From the NCBI RefSeq assembly GCF_026020075.1, contig NZ_CP102772.1, forward strand, positions 3,694,501 to 3,758,500: DNA of 64,000 bases, in the 5' to 3' direction. Origin of the DNA: Bosea sp. NBC_00550 (GTDB lineage: Bacteria; Pseudomonadota; Alphaproteobacteria; Rhizobiales; Beijerinckiaceae). The translations under genes and the position numbers were made by a program. The notes beneath the pieces are model-generated. The model was given only the letters and a program-made list of their open reading frames with translations, ran no database searches and had not been told where the DNA came from. Numbering within the stretch: position 1 is the first letter of the stretch; every line of letters starts with the position of its first letter. Of the stretch, positions 38,227-47,460 are shown piece after piece.

Positions 38227-39087
38227 ATGGCTTTGCGCGCATCTACCCCGTCCGCCGAAGCGCGAGCGACCTTGAAGTCCGTGATGAACGACCACGCCTT
38301 CCCTTTCCGCGCGACCCGCAGAACCCGCTCGCCGCTATCCACCCGGCCCGTCCGCCCCGTCCCGAAACCGGTCCTGATCGTGCTGCATCAGGAGCATTCG
38401 ACCGCCGGCCGTGTCGGCCGGCTGCTGCAGGCGCGCGGCCACGCTCTCGACATCCGCAAGCCGCGCTTCGGCGATCCGCTGCCGCAGACGATGCGCGATC
38501 ACGCCGGCGCCGTGATCTTCGGCGGCCCGATGGGCGCCAACGATCCCGAGAATTTCGTCAAGGCGGAGATCGACTGGATCGGCACCTGCCTGAGGGAGGA
38601 TGCAGCGTTCCTCGGCATCTGCCTGGGCGCGCAGATGCTGGCGAAGCATATGGGCGCGCGCGTCTACACCCATGGCGAGGGCCGCGCCGAGGTCGGTTAC
38701 TATCCCCTCGCCATCACCGAGGCCGGCGCCGCCCATGCCGGCATGGCGGGATTCGCCTGGCCGGGCACCGTCTATCAATGGCACCGAGACGGCTTCGACT
38801 GCCCGGGTGGCGCCGAATGCCTCGCCACGGGCGGGGACTTCCCGGTGCAGGCGATTCGCGCGGGATTGAAGGCCTACGGCATCCAGTTCCATCCCGAGGT
38901 GACCCCGGCGATGATGCATCGCTGGTCGGTGCGCGGCTATGAGCGCACGCTGATGCCCGGCGCCCAACTCGGCCACACCCATGTCCCCGGCTGGTTCCAG
39001 CACGATCCGGCGATCCGGCTCTGGCTCGACGCCTTTCTCGACCACTGGCTGAAGGAACCGGCCGAAGCCGGAACAACATCCGCGTGA
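38227..39087 (+). CDS. class I glutamine amidotransferase-like protein (GMP synthase-like domain)
   Basis: 286 residues from the ATG at 38227, which has AGGGG about 10 bp upstream; an ATG at 38284 would give 267. The amidotransferase domain begins near KPVLIVLHQEHSTAG. The catalytic triad is visible: Cys132 in LGICLGAQ and His222 with Glu224 in IQFHPEV. Relatives process glutamine or gamma-glutamyl compounds, but no partner synthetase lies nearby. Its stop overlaps the GTG of the next gene (GTGA), so it is co-translated with a DadA-like oxidase. Confidence 0.9.
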   Translation: MALRASTPSAEARATLKSVMNDHAFPFRATRRTRSPLSTRPVRPVPKPVLIVLHQEHSTAGRVGRLLQARGHALDIRKPRFGDPLPQTMRDHAGAVIFGGPMGANDPENFVKAEIDWIGTCLREDAAFLGICLGAQMLAKHMGARVYTHGEGRAEVGYYPLAITEAGAAHAGMAGFAWPGTVYQWHRDGFDCPGGAECLATGGDFPVQAIRAGLKAYGIQFHPEVTPAMMHRWSVRGYERTLMPGAQLGHTHVPGWFQHDPAIRLWLDAFLDHWLKEPAEAGTTSA

Positions 39088-40325
39088 CCAAATCAGCACT
39101 CGTCCTCGGCGCCGGCATGGTCGGCGTCTCCTGCGCGCTCGCGCTGCAGAAGCGCGGCATCACTGTGACGCTCGTCGACCGGCGGGAGCCCGGCTGCGAA
39201 ACCTCCTACGGCAATGCCGGGGTGCTGGCACTCTCGTCGATCGTGCCGCTCAACAATCCCTCGCTCTTCCCCAGTATCGCCGGCTATCTCGGCAACCGCC
39301 ACCCGGCGCTCAATCTGAGCTGGCGCCGCGCCCTGGCCCGGCCCGGCTGGCTGCTGCGCTTCCTCTGGGAAGCCCGCCCCTCGCAAGCCGCGGCCCGCAT
39401 CGCCGCCCTCGAATCCCTGACCGCCTGCACCGTCGAGCGGCATCGCGCCCTGATGACGGAGGCCGGCGTGGCTCACCGCCTGCGCGAGACCGGCACGCTG
39501 AAGCTCTGGCGCACCGACGCCGGCCATGCCGCGGCCAAGGCCGAGCATGATTTCCTGAAGAGCCACGGCATCGAATCCGAGATACTCGATCGGCAGGGTA
39601 TCTCCGCCGTCGAGCCGAGCCTGAACCCGATCTTCCCGGCCGGGCTGCTGATTCCCGCCGTCGGCTCGGTCGATTCCCCCGGCGCCGTCACCGCGGCCTA
39701 TGCCGCTCTCTTCGCCGATCGCGGCGGGCGCATCGAACAGGCCGAGGTCACGGGCCTCGCCCGCCAGGGCACCGGCTGGCGCGCGAGCACCGCGACGGGC
39801 GCCTTCGACGCCGACATCGCCGTGGTCGCGCTCGGTCCCTGGAGCGGCGACCTGCTGAAGCCCCTCGGCCTCGACCCGAAGCTCGATGTCGAGCGCGGTT
39901 ATCATCGCCACCTGAAGGCGCGGGCCGGCGCCCGCCTGTCGCGGCCGGTCTACGACGCCGACGCCGCCTATTACATGGCGCCGATGGAACAAGGCTACCG
40001 CGTCACCAGCGGCGTCGATCTCAGCGATCGCGACGCACCCGACGACCACCGCCAGATCGATGGCGTCACCAAGGCCGCCCACGAAGCCTTCCCGTTCGAC
40101 GGCGTGACCGGCGAAACCTGGCGCGGCGCGCGGCCGACCCTGCCGGATTCACTGCCGATGATCGGCGAAGCGCCTGGTAATCCCGGCCTCTGGCTCGCCT
40201 TCGGCAACCAGCATATCGGCTTCTCGACGGGGCCGATCACGGGAGAGATGATCGCGGCGATGGTTTGCGGTGAGACGCCACCGGCCGATCCCAAGCCGTT
40301 CAGGCCGGGGCGGTATATCGGCTGA
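39084..40325 (+). CDS. FAD-dependent oxidoreductase, DadA-like D-amino-acid dehydrogenase
   Basis: 413 residues from a GTG overlapping the upstream stop. FAD dinucleotide fold at the N-terminus: ALVLGAGMVGVSCALALQKR. The DadA-like landmarks are ETSYGNAGVLALSSIVPLNN, the middle VEPSLNPIFPAGLLIP, and the C-terminal GARPTLPDSLPMIG and LAFGNQHIGFSTGP. Such enzymes oxidise D-amino acids or related amines at the membrane or in the cytoplasm. Co-translation with the amidotransferase-like gene suggests a joint role in gamma-glutamyl amine or amino-acid turnover (inference). Confidence 0.9.
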   Translation: MTKSALVLGAGMVGVSCALALQKRGITVTLVDRREPGCETSYGNAGVLALSSIVPLNNPSLFPSIAGYLGNRHPALNLSWRRALARPGWLLRFLWEARPSQAAARIAALESLTACTVERHRALMTEAGVAHRLRETGTLKLWRTDAGHAAAKAEHDFLKSHGIESEILDRQGISAVEPSLNPIFPAGLLIPAVGSVDSPGAVTAAYAALFADRGGRIEQAEVTGLARQGTGWRASTATGAFDADIAVVALGPWSGDLLKPLGLDPKLDVERGYHRHLKARAGARLSRPVYDADAAYYMAPMEQGYRVTSGVDLSDRDAPDDHRQIDGVTKAAHEAFPFDGVTGETWRGARPTLPDSLPMIGEAPGNPGLWLAFGNQHIGFSTGPITGEMIAAMVCGETPPADPKPFRPGRYIG

Positions 40326-40342
40326 AAGCCGTCCCGCCTGCC

Positions 40343-40443
40343 GTCATGGTCGGGCTTGACCCGACCATCTCTGGCCGAATGGGGCTCCAGCGCTTTCCTT
40401 CACGAGATTCTCGGTTCTGCGCTTCGCTCCGCCCGAGAATGAC
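40343..40443. repeat. palindromic intergenic repeat, copy 6
   Basis: Begins GTCATGGTCGGG and ends CCCGAGAATGAC; a smaller hairpin GGTCGGG-cttga-CCCGACC is at its left end. It adjoins a second, different element at 40451-40592, so two repeats fill the gap between convergent genes. Confidence 0.75.
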
Positions 40444-40450
40444 GCCCTGA

Positions 40451-40592
40451 CTGAGCCGAGCGCGAATGCGCTGGCGTGAGTCGGCTGGCGTGATGGTCGA
40501 GAACCGGAGCGGAGCGTACATCAGTACGTGAGCACCGGAAGCGCCGGCCGTCGCGTCAGACGGCCGCGCCAGTAGCATTCGCGCCGTCTCAG
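40451..40592. repeat. MITE-like element with ~20-bp terminal inverted repeats at the sdhB 3' end
   Basis: The ends are CTGAG (40451) and CTCAG (40588-40592). GCGCGAATGC at 40460-40469 pairs exactly with GCATTCGCGC at 40575-40584, and CTGGCG at 40471-40476 with CGCCAG at 40567-40572. Inside is CGTAC-atca-GTACG with ACCGGA boxes on either side. The right end covers the sdhB stop codon (40589-40591). No transposase is encoded, so it would be non-autonomous. Confidence 0.55.
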
Positions 40593-41386
40593 ACCTGCCG
40601 CGCGACCATCATCTTCTTGACCTCCGCGATCGCCTTGGCCGGGTTCAGCCCCTTCGGGCAGGCATTCGCGCAGTTCATGATGGTGTGGCAGCGGTAGAGC
40701 CGGAAGGGGTCTTCCAGATTGTCGAGGCGGTCGCCGGTCGCCTCGTCGCGCGAGTCGATCAGCCAGCGATAGGCCTGCAGCAGCGCGGCCGGGCCGAGAT
40801 AGCGGTCGCCGTTCCACCAGTAGCTCGGGCAGGAGGTCGAGCAGCAGGCGCAGAGGATGCACTCGTAGAGGCCGTCGAGCTTCTCGCGGTCGTCCTTGGC
40901 CTGGCGCCACTCCTTCTCGGGCGCCGGCGTCGTGGTCTGCAGCCAGGGCTCGATCGAGGCGTGCTGGGCGTAGAAGCGGGTCAGGTCCGGCACGAGGTCC
41001 TTGACCACCGGCATATGCGGCAGCGGGTAGATCGCGACGCGGCCCGCATTCTTGCCGGTGCCGCCGCATTCGTCGATGCCGGTGGTGCAGGCGAGCCCGT
41101 TCTTCCCGTCCAGGTTCATGGCGCAGGAGCCGCAGATGCCCTCGCGGCAGGAGCGGCGGAAGGTCAGCGTCGGGTCGACCTTATTCTTGATCCAGATCAG
41201 CGCATCCAGCACCATCGGCCCGCAATCGTCGCGGTCGACATAATAGGTGTCGGTGCGCGGATTGGCGGTGTCGTCCGGGTTCCAGCGATAGATCTTGAAC
41301 TCGGTGACGTGCTTGGCATTGGCCGGCTTCGGCCACGCCTTGCCCTCGGTCAGACGGGAGTTCTTCGGGAGATTGAATTCAGCCAT
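40589..41386 (-). CDS. sdhB: succinate dehydrogenase iron-sulfur subunit
   Basis: 265 residues. All cluster ligands are present: the [2Fe-2S] set Cys80, Cys85, Cys88 and Cys100 (CREGICGSC...C), then C176xxCxxC182...C186 and C233, C239 and C243 for the [4Fe-4S] and [3Fe-4S] clusters. It passes electrons from SdhA to ubiquinone at the inner membrane. In the operon it is separated from sdhA by a small membrane-protein gene whose end overlaps the sdhB start by 8 bp. The stop codon is overlapped by a MITE-like element. Confidence 0.98.
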   Translation of the reverse strand: MAEFNLPKNSRLTEGKAWPKPANAKHVTEFKIYRWNPDDTANPRTDTYYVDRDDCGPMVLDALIWIKNKVDPTLTFRRSCREGICGSCAMNLDGKNGLACTTGIDECGGTGKNAGRVAIYPLPHMPVVKDLVPDLTRFYAQHASIEPWLQTTTPAPEKEWRQAKDDREKLDGLYECILCACCSTSCPSYWWNGDRYLGPAALLQAYRWLIDSRDEATGDRLDNLEDPFRLYRCHTIMNCANACPKGLNPAKAIAEVKKMMVARQV

Positions 41387-41744
41387 GACGCATTCCGATT
41401 CCAGAAAGGCGCTTTCTCGCGGCGTGTCCCACCAGCCATCCTCCAGCGAGAGGTATAGTGAGACACGACATCAACAACGCAAATTTTGAAGATCGATCAG
41501 TCACGCCCGCAACACCGTAGCTGCCGATCGCCAGCACCAGCCCACCAACCCAGATAGCGGCTATGAGCGCCGCCAGAGATTTGCGGGATAGCTTGCGAAA
41601 GGCGAAGCCAAGCGCGGCGGGAATGCTGACGATCAGAACACCAAACAACGTCGGCATGTCGTCGCCAGCAGCATGAGCAGGAGTGCAAATCACCATTCCC
41701 GCCAGAGCCCAACCGACTGGAGCTGACATGTTGGTCGCCGACAC
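41379..41744 (-). CDS. small membrane protein inserted between sdhA and sdhB
   Basis: 121 residues, family not recognised. Hydrophobic segments lie at about 7-26 (with a signal-like PAHAAG end), 31-50, 56-76 and 86-106; the tail is basic. It starts 2 bp after sdhA and its stop overlaps the sdhB start by 8 bp, so it is translated within the operon. The base composition is lower in GC than sdhA or sdhB. The usual order in alphaproteobacteria is sdhA directly followed by sdhB. It could be a recent insertion or a species-specific accessory protein. Confidence 0.6.
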   Translation of the reverse strand: MSATNMSAPVGWALAGMVICTPAHAAGDDMPTLFGVLIVSIPAALGFAFRKLSRKSLAALIAAIWVGGLVLAIGSYGVAGVTDRSSKFALLMSCLTIPLAGGWLVGHAARKRLSGIGMRHG

Positions 41745-41746
41745 AG

Positions 41747-43579
41747 TCAGTACACCCGCGCCTTGGGCTTAATGTACTCGATGTCGTTGGACATCGTGTA
41801 AGTGTGCACCGGCCGGTCATCGAGCGTGACCGAACGCTTCTCGTCGTCGATCCAGGCCAGGGTGTGCTTCATCCAGTCCTTGTCGTCGCGGTTCGGATAG
41901 TCCTCGCGGGCATGCGCGCCGCGGCTTTCCGGACGGTTCAGCGCCGAATCCATGGTGACGACCGCCTGGGTGATCAGGTTGTCGAACTCCAGCGTCTCGA
42001 TCAGGTCGGAGTTCCAGATCAGCGAGCGGTCCTTGGTGCCGATGTCGGTGATGCCGCCCCAGACCTCGTGGATGAGCTTGTGGCCCTCTTCCAGCGTCTC
42101 GCCGGTGCGGTAGACGGCGCAGTTGTCCTGCATCGTCCGCTGCATCCGGTCGCGCAGATCGGCCGTCGGCGTGCCGCCCGACGCGTTGCGGTATTTGTCG
42201 AGGCGGGTCAGCGCGAGATCGGCCGAGTTCTTCGGCAGCTCCGGCTGCTTCTCGCCGGCCGTGACCGTCTCGGCGCAGCGCAGGCCAGCCGCGCGGCCGA
42301 AGACGACGAGGTCGATCAGCGAGTTGGAGCCTAGACGGTTGGCGCCGTGCACGGAGACGCAGGCCGCCTCGCCGATCGCCATCAGGCCGGGCACCACCGT
42401 ATCCGGATCACCGCCGACCTTGGTCAGCACCTCGCCGTGGAAGTTCGTCGGGATGCCGCCCATGTTGTAGTGCACCGTCGGCAGAACCGGGATCGGCTCG
42501 CGCGTCACGTCGACACCGGCGAAGATCTTGGCGCTCTCGGAGATACCGGGCAGGCGCTCGTGCAGAATCTTCGGATCGAGATGGTCGAGGTGCAGGTAGA
42601 TGTGGTCCTTGTTCTTGCCGACGCCGCGACCGGCCCGGATCTCCATCGTCATCGAGCGCGAGACGACGTCGCGCGAGGCGAGGTCCTTGGCCGAGGGCGC
42701 ATAGCGCTCCATGAAGCGCTCGCCCTCGGAGTTGGTGAGGTAGCCGCCCTCGCCGCGCGCGCCCTCGGTGATCAGGCAGCCCGAGCCGTAGATGCCGGTC
42801 GGGTGGAACTGCACGAACTCCATGTCCTGCATCGGCAGGCCGGCGCGCAGCACCATGCCGCCGCCGTCGCCGGTGCAGGTATGGGCCGAGGTCGCCGAGA
42901 AATAGGCGCGGCCATAGCCGCCGGTCGCCAGGATCGTCTGCTGCGAGCGGAAGCGGTGCAGCGTGCCGTCATCGAGCTTGAGCGCGATCACGCCGCGGCA
43001 ATGGCCGTCTTCGTCCATGATCAGGTCGATGGCGAAGTATTCGATGAAGAACTCGGTATTGTAGCGCAGCGCCTGGCCATAGAGCGTGTGAAGCATGGCG
43101 TGGCCGGTGCGGTCGGCCGCGGCGCAGGTGCGCTGGGCCGGCGGGCCCTCGCCGAACTCGGTGGTCATGCCGCCGAAGGGGCGCTGGTAGATCCTGCCGT
43201 CCTCGGTGCGCGAGAAGGGCACGCCCCAGTGCTCGAGCTCGTAAACGGCGGCCGGCGCGTTGCGCACGAGATATTCGATGGCGTCCTGGTCGCCGAGCCA
43301 GTCCGACCCCTTCACGGTATCGAACATGTGCCACTGCCAGGTGTCCTTGCCCATGTTGCCGAGCGAGGCCGCGACGCCGCCCTGCGCCGCGACGGTGTGC
43401 GAGCGGGTCGGGAACACCTTGGTGATGCAGGCGGTGCGCAGGCCGGCCTGCGAGCAGCCGACCGTGGCGCGAAGGCCGGCGCCGCCGGCGCCGACGACGA
43501 CGACGTCGAAGGTGTGATCGGTGATCGGATAGGCAGCGCCGGCATAGGCCGGGACCGGGCGGGACTTGGTGATCGCCAT
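41747..43579 (-). CDS. sdhA: succinate dehydrogenase flavoprotein subunit
   Basis: 610 residues; the ATG at 43579 has GGAGG 8 bp upstream. FAD fold [20 protein letters not shown], covalent flavin histidine in [12 protein letters not shown] (His61), and the substrate loop [20 protein letters not shown]. It oxidises succinate to fumarate in the TCA cycle and works with SdhB on the inner membrane face. The gene is 5 bp after sdhD in a sdhCDA-(121 aa)-sdhB operon. A SdhAF4-like assembly protein is encoded far away at 59252. Confidence 0.98.
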   Translation of the reverse strand: MAITKSRPVPAYAGAAYPITDHTFDVVVVGAGGAGLRATVGCSQAGLRTACITKVFPTRSHTVAAQGGVAASLGNMGKDTWQWHMFDTVKGSDWLGDQDAIEYLVRNAPAAVYELEHWGVPFSRTEDGRIYQRPFGGMTTEFGEGPPAQRTCAAADRTGHAMLHTLYGQALRYNTEFFIEYFAIDLIMDEDGHCRGVIALKLDDGTLHRFRSQQTILATGGYGRAYFSATSAHTCTGDGGGMVLRAGLPMQDMEFVQFHPTGIYGSGCLITEGARGEGGYLTNSEGERFMERYAPSAKDLASRDVVSRSMTMEIRAGRGVGKNKDHIYLHLDHLDPKILHERLPGISESAKIFAGVDVTREPIPVLPTVHYNMGGIPTNFHGEVLTKVGGDPDTVVPGLMAIGEAACVSVHGANRLGSNSLIDLVVFGRAAGLRCAETVTAGEKQPELPKNSADLALTRLDKYRNASGGTPTADLRDRMQRTMQDNCAVYRTGETLEEGHKLIHEVWGGITDIGTKDRSLIWNSDLIETLEFDNLITQAVVTMDSALNRPESRGAHAREDYPNRDDKDWMKHTLAWIDDEKRSVTLDDRPVHTYTMSNDIEYIKPKARVY

Positions 43580-43583
43580 CGGA

Positions 43584-43976
43584 TCAGCCTCCAAAAGACA
43601 GCTTCAGCACCGCGTAGACGCTGGCCGCGCCGATCGCGAGGGCGAAGAAGGTGTTGCCCATCACGGCGAGGATCTTGAGACCTTCATTCGTGATGTAGTC
43701 CTCGATGATGACCTGCATGCCCAACCGCATATGGACGCAGGCCGAGAGGATGAAGAGCAGCATCAAAATCGCGACGAGCGGATGCGACAGCAGCGCCACC
43801 GCCGCCGGATAGGGGCGGCCGACCAGCGCGATGACGATTCCGATGAAGATGACCGTCAGGATGACGTTGGCGACCGCGGTGACGCGCTGCAGCCAGAAAT
43901 GCCCGGTGCCCGACTTCGCCGAACCGAGGCCGCGGACGCGGCCAAGCGGGGTGCGCATGGAGGAGTTCGATTGCAT
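43584..43976 (-). CDS. sdhD: succinate dehydrogenase membrane anchor subunit
   Basis: 130 residues with three membrane segments (about 33-53, 62-82 and 104-124). The N-terminal [20 protein letters not shown] is typical of the alphaproteobacterial SdhD, and [16 protein letters not shown] carries the helix that contributes a haem b ligand. It anchors the SdhAB head together with SdhC. Spacing to neighbours is 5 to 12 bp. Confidence 0.95.
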   Translation of the reverse strand: MQSNSSMRTPLGRVRGLGSAKSGTGHFWLQRVTAVANVILTVIFIGIVIALVGRPYPAAVALLSHPLVAILMLLFILSACVHMRLGMQVIIEDYITNEGLKILAVMGNTFFALAIGAASVYAVLKLSFGG

Positions 43977-43988
43977 GGTTTCAGCTCC

Positions 43989-44390
43989 TCAGCGCAGGAC
44001 GAGGGCGACGATCCAGACCAGGACCGTCAGACTCGCCGAGGCGACGAGGGAGAACTTCGCCATGTTCATCCGCGTCTGCGGGTCATAGCCATGGCCCATG
44101 TCCCAGACGAAATGCCTGAGACCGCCGACCATGTGGTGGATCAGCGAGAAGCTGTAGAGGAACAGCACCAGACGGCCGAGCAGAGAGCCGGCGATCCACT
44201 GCGCCGTGTCGAAAGCGGCAGGGCCCGAGGCGGCAGCGACCAGCCAGGCGGCGATCAGCACCGTGCCGAGATAGAGCCCCGTGCCGGTGACGCGATGGGC
44301 GACGGACATCGCCATCGTCCAGGACCAGCGGTAGATCTGCAGATGCGGCGAAAGCGGGCGAGCCGCGGGCTTGACCTCGGCCAATATCAT
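43989..44390 (-). CDS. sdhC: succinate dehydrogenase cytochrome b556 subunit
   Basis: 133 residues from the ATG at 44390. GGAGA lies directly before it, so a TTG six bases further in (44384, giving MAEVKPAARPLSPHLQ) has the better spacing; an ATG at 44426 is less likely. Signatures are RPLSPHLQIYRW, the haem-region SVAHRVTGTGLYLG and SLIHHMVGGLRHFVWDMGH, with three membrane segments. It heads the leftward sdh operon. Confidence 0.95.
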   Translation of the reverse strand: MILAEVKPAARPLSPHLQIYRWSWTMAMSVAHRVTGTGLYLGTVLIAAWLVAAASGPAAFDTAQWIAGSLLGRLVLFLYSFSLIHHMVGGLRHFVWDMGHGYDPQTRMNMAKFSLVASASLTVLVWIVALVLR

Positions 44391-44539
44391 TCTCCGATCA
44401 AGCGGCCCGCCGGAAGGCGGACCCATTTGGGATCATTCTAGAGTGGTTGGTTCTGTAGCGAAACCGCCCCTGCGCTGCAATGCGGCATGCACGGAACGAA
44501 GTTACAGATTCTGAAATTCGTCATTTTGTTACGAAAACC

Positions 44540-45601
44540 TTAGCGCGGCAGCAGCGCCCAATAGTCGAAATCGAGGATCACGCTCGGGTCGTATTGATCG
44601 CCGAACTTCAGCGGAAAGCCGCTGCAGGGCTGGTCCTTGGTCGCGACGAGCCGGAGCCGGAGCGCGCCGACATCGCCGCGTCCGGGCAGCTCCGCGCTCG
44701 CCAGCACCTCGCTCCAGGCATAGACCGTATCACCCGCGAAGAGCGGCGCGACATGTCGCCCGCCATTGATCGCCGCAATGTGAAAGGCGTTGCCGAGCCC
44801 GTTGAATGACAGCGCCCGCGCGAGGCTGATGACGTGGCCGCCATAGATCAGCCGCTTGCCGAAGCGGCTGCCCTGCGCGGCATGCGCGTCGAAATGGACT
44901 CTCGCCGTGTTCTGATAGAGGCGGGTCGCGAGCTGATGCTCGGCTTCCTCGACCGTCATGCCGTCGACATGGTCGATCCGCTCGCCCGGCGTATAATCTC
45001 CCCAGCGGAACGCCGAGCCGGCCAACGCATCGTCATAAGCCGCGAGTTCGATCGCGGGGCAGCCTTCGCCGAATTGCTCCGGCAGGACGCCCTTTGCCAG
45101 CTCCGGCACCTGCTCGGCATGGGCCGGCGTACCGGGGATGCGCTTGCGGACCAGCACCCAGCGCGCATAGCTCAGCACGATCTCGCCATGCTGGTTGCGG
45201 CCGATGGACCGGACATAGACGATGCCGGCATCGCCCGACGACGCCTGCTTGAGCCCGATGACCTCCGAGGTCGTCGAGAGCGTATCGCCGGGGAAGACCG
45301 GCTTCAGGAAGCGGCCATCGGCATAGCCGAGATTGGCCACCGCATTCAGCGAAATATCCGGCACGGTCTTGCCGAAGACGATGTGAAAAACCAGCAGATC
45401 GTCGACTGGCGCGGCGGGATAGCCGACCGCCCTTGCGAAGGCATCCGAGGACTGCACGGCGAAGCGCGGGCCGTAGAGGGCCGTATAGAGCGCGACGTCG
45501 CCAGCCGTCACCGTCCGCGGCGTCGCGTGTACGATGGCGTCGCCGAGATGAAAATCCTCGAAGAAGCGGCCCGGATTCGTCTTGCTCGTGCTGATCGACA
45601 T
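44540..45601 (-). CDS. mch: mesaconyl-CoA hydratase-like protein (double MaoC/hotdog)
   Basis: 353 residues from the ATG at 45601; an in-frame ATG at 45610 is possible. The sequence follows the beta-methylmalyl-CoA dehydratase family closely: NPGRFFEDFHLGDAIVHATP, LYTALYGPRFAVQSSDAFAR, DDLLVFHIVFGKTVPDISLN and YGGHVISLARALSFNG, with two hotdog domains. In the ethylmalonyl-CoA pathway it hydrates mesaconyl-CoA to methylmalyl-CoA. It stands between the sdh operon and the dehydratase fusion; 48336 ends a second gene of the same pathway type, so the link is plausible. Confidence 0.85.
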   Translation of the reverse strand: MSISTSKTNPGRFFEDFHLGDAIVHATPRTVTAGDVALYTALYGPRFAVQSSDAFARAVGYPAAPVDDLLVFHIVFGKTVPDISLNAVANLGYADGRFLKPVFPGDTLSTTSEVIGLKQASSGDAGIVYVRSIGRNQHGEIVLSYARWVLVRKRIPGTPAHAEQVPELAKGVLPEQFGEGCPAIELAAYDDALAGSAFRWGDYTPGERIDHVDGMTVEEAEHQLATRLYQNTARVHFDAHAAQGSRFGKRLIYGGHVISLARALSFNGLGNAFHIAAINGGRHVAPLFAGDTVYAWSEVLASAELPGRGDVGALRLRLVATKDQPCSGFPLKFGDQYDPSVILDFDYWALLPR

Positions 45602-45692
45602 GAGGGCCATCCATCCGGCTTCGCTGGGGCGAGCATGCGCAGCCGCACGCGACATCGTCCAGCCCCGACGGCAACGACCAAGGGGCGGAGGC

Positions 45693-47369
45693 TCAGCCGA
45701 CGATGGCCGCGAGCTTGCCCAGATCGACATTGGCGCCGCAGACCAGCACGCCGAGCCGCTCGCCTTGCGCCGGCTTGTAGGCGCCGCAGAGAAGCGCGCC
45801 CAGCGCCGCGGCCCCGCCGGGCTCCACCGCCAGGCGGAAATCGCGCCAGAGCACGCCCTGCGCCTCGGCAATCGCTGAATCCGGAACCAGCACGATGTGA
45901 TCCACGCTGTCCTTCGTCGCATCGTAGACGAGCTGGCCGACATTGCGGGCGCCCAGCGAATCAGCCGCGACAGATGCGACCTTGACCTCGACCGGCCCCT
46001 TAGCCTCGAAGGCCGCCTGCAGGGCGCGCGAGCCCTCCGGCTCGACGCCGACGACCTTCACCTTGCTGCCGGCAAACCAGCTGGCGATACCCGAGATCAG
46101 GCCGCCGCCGCCGACTGCGACGAGCACGGTATCGAGATCGGGCTCCTGCAAATCCCACTCGCGACCCAGCGTTCCCTGTCCGGCGATGGTCTCCAAAGCC
46201 GCGAAGGGATGGATCTTGAGCGCGCCGGTCTCGGCGACGAAGCGATCGCAGGCCGCCTGGGCGTCATCATATTGCGCACCGCCGACGACGACTTCGGCGC
46301 CGAAGCGCTTGATCGCCTCGATCTTCGCGGCCGGCGAGATCTCCGGCACGAAGATCGTCGCCTTCACGCCGCGTGCCCGCGCCGCATAGGCTACCGCAGC
46401 ACCATGGTTGCCGCCCGAGGCCGCCGCCACGCCGGCAGCCGGAATCGGCAACGAGAGCAGGTTGTTGAAGGCGCCGCGCGTCTTGAACGAGCCCGCATGC
46501 TGCAGGCATTCGAGCTTGAGCGAAATGTCCCCCACCGAGCCGAAGGCGCCTGCCCCGAGCCGCATCACCGGCGTGATCCGGGCATGACCGGCGATGCGCC
46601 CGGCCGCTTCCTCGATCATCGGACGGGAGACGGGCGAGGCGCTCATGACGGTATCCTGTAGGGGCTGGCGCGGGGACGAAAACGTCCAGATCGCGATCGG
46701 CAGCCCGTGGCTATCGCGTCCCGGCGGATCGGGGAAGGGCTTCCCGCGCCCGGCAGCAATGTGCCGGGCGACGACCAGGGCCGCCAGCGCATCGAGCAGA
46801 TCGTCGGCCGGAATCCCCGCCTCAACCAGCAGACCGCATCGTTCCGCCAGTCCCGATGGATTGATCACGCCCTTGATCTTCTTGGGGTGGGAGAGTGGCG
46901 CGCCCTTCATCGTGCGGAACGCCAGCTCGGGATGGACCTCGAAGACACGCTCGCACAGCGCGGCTTCGGAGCGCAGCAGCCCGTCGATCTCGCGGATCTT
47001 CGGGAAGAGGTGAAACCCCTGCTTCGAGACCTTGCGCGGCGGTTCGGAAGCCGCGAGCGCGAGCCTGCAGGCTTCGGCATAGTCCAACGCGGCCACGGCA
47101 GCGCGCGCCGGAATCGCGAAGACGGAGGATTGCCGCTCACCGAGCAACGGCCGCACCAGCCGCTCCGGCCCGCGACCGGAGCCCGTCACCCGATCCGGCA
47201 AGCCGATCGGCATGTCGACCGCCACGATGTCGGGCAGGATTTCGCCCGAGAACAGATCCCCGAAACGAGAAAGGACCCGCGCCACCGGGGCGTGGTCCGG
47301 CTTCTGCGTATCGGTGAAAGCCGCGATCCAGCCGCCACGGCAGCCATCGACGCCTGCCACCCACGCCAT
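45693..47369 (-). CDS. DUF429 protein fused in frame to a threonine dehydratase-like enzyme
   Basis: 558 residues in one open frame. Residues 1-~228 are a DUF429 protein (RNase H-like fold): GVDGCRGGWIAAFTD with Asp8, and VAVDMPIGLPDR with Asp52, ending in RDSHGLPIAIWTF, which is the usual DUF429 C-terminus. After a 13-residue linker comes a serine/threonine dehydratase, beginning at an internal ATG (46646) that has AGGA 7 bp upstream. PLP lysine: AGSFKTRGAF; also SGGNHGAAVAY and VAVGGGGLI. Either a true fusion or two products by internal initiation. No stop codon lies between the domains. Confidence 0.8.
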   Translation of the reverse strand: MAWVAGVDGCRGGWIAAFTDTQKPDHAPVARVLSRFGDLFSGEILPDIVAVDMPIGLPDRVTGSGRGPERLVRPLLGERQSSVFAIPARAAVAALDYAEACRLALAASEPPRKVSKQGFHLFPKIREIDGLLRSEAALCERVFEVHPELAFRTMKGAPLSHPKKIKGVINPSGLAERCGLLVEAGIPADDLLDALAALVVARHIAAGRGKPFPDPPGRDSHGLPIAIWTFSSPRQPLQDTVMSASPVSRPMIEEAAGRIAGHARITPVMRLGAGAFGSVGDISLKLECLQHAGSFKTRGAFNNLLSLPIPAAGVAAASGGNHGAAVAYAARARGVKATIFVPEISPAAKIEAIKRFGAEVVVGGAQYDDAQAACDRFVAETGALKIHPFAALETIAGQGTLGREWDLQEPDLDTVLVAVGGGGLISGIASWFAGSKVKVVGVEPEGSRALQAAFEAKGPVEVKVASVAADSLGARNVGQLVYDATKDSVDHIVLVPDSAIAEAQGVLWRDFRLAVEPGGAAALGALLCGAYKPAQGERLGVLVCGANVDLGKLAAIVG

Positions 47370-47460
47370 CCCTGTTCTCCTCCGCCTTTCGCAGCGCTGG
47401 CATTGCATCTGCGTTGGTCTACTGTGCAGCGCAGCACAGCCGGCCGTGTCAGGAGAGACA

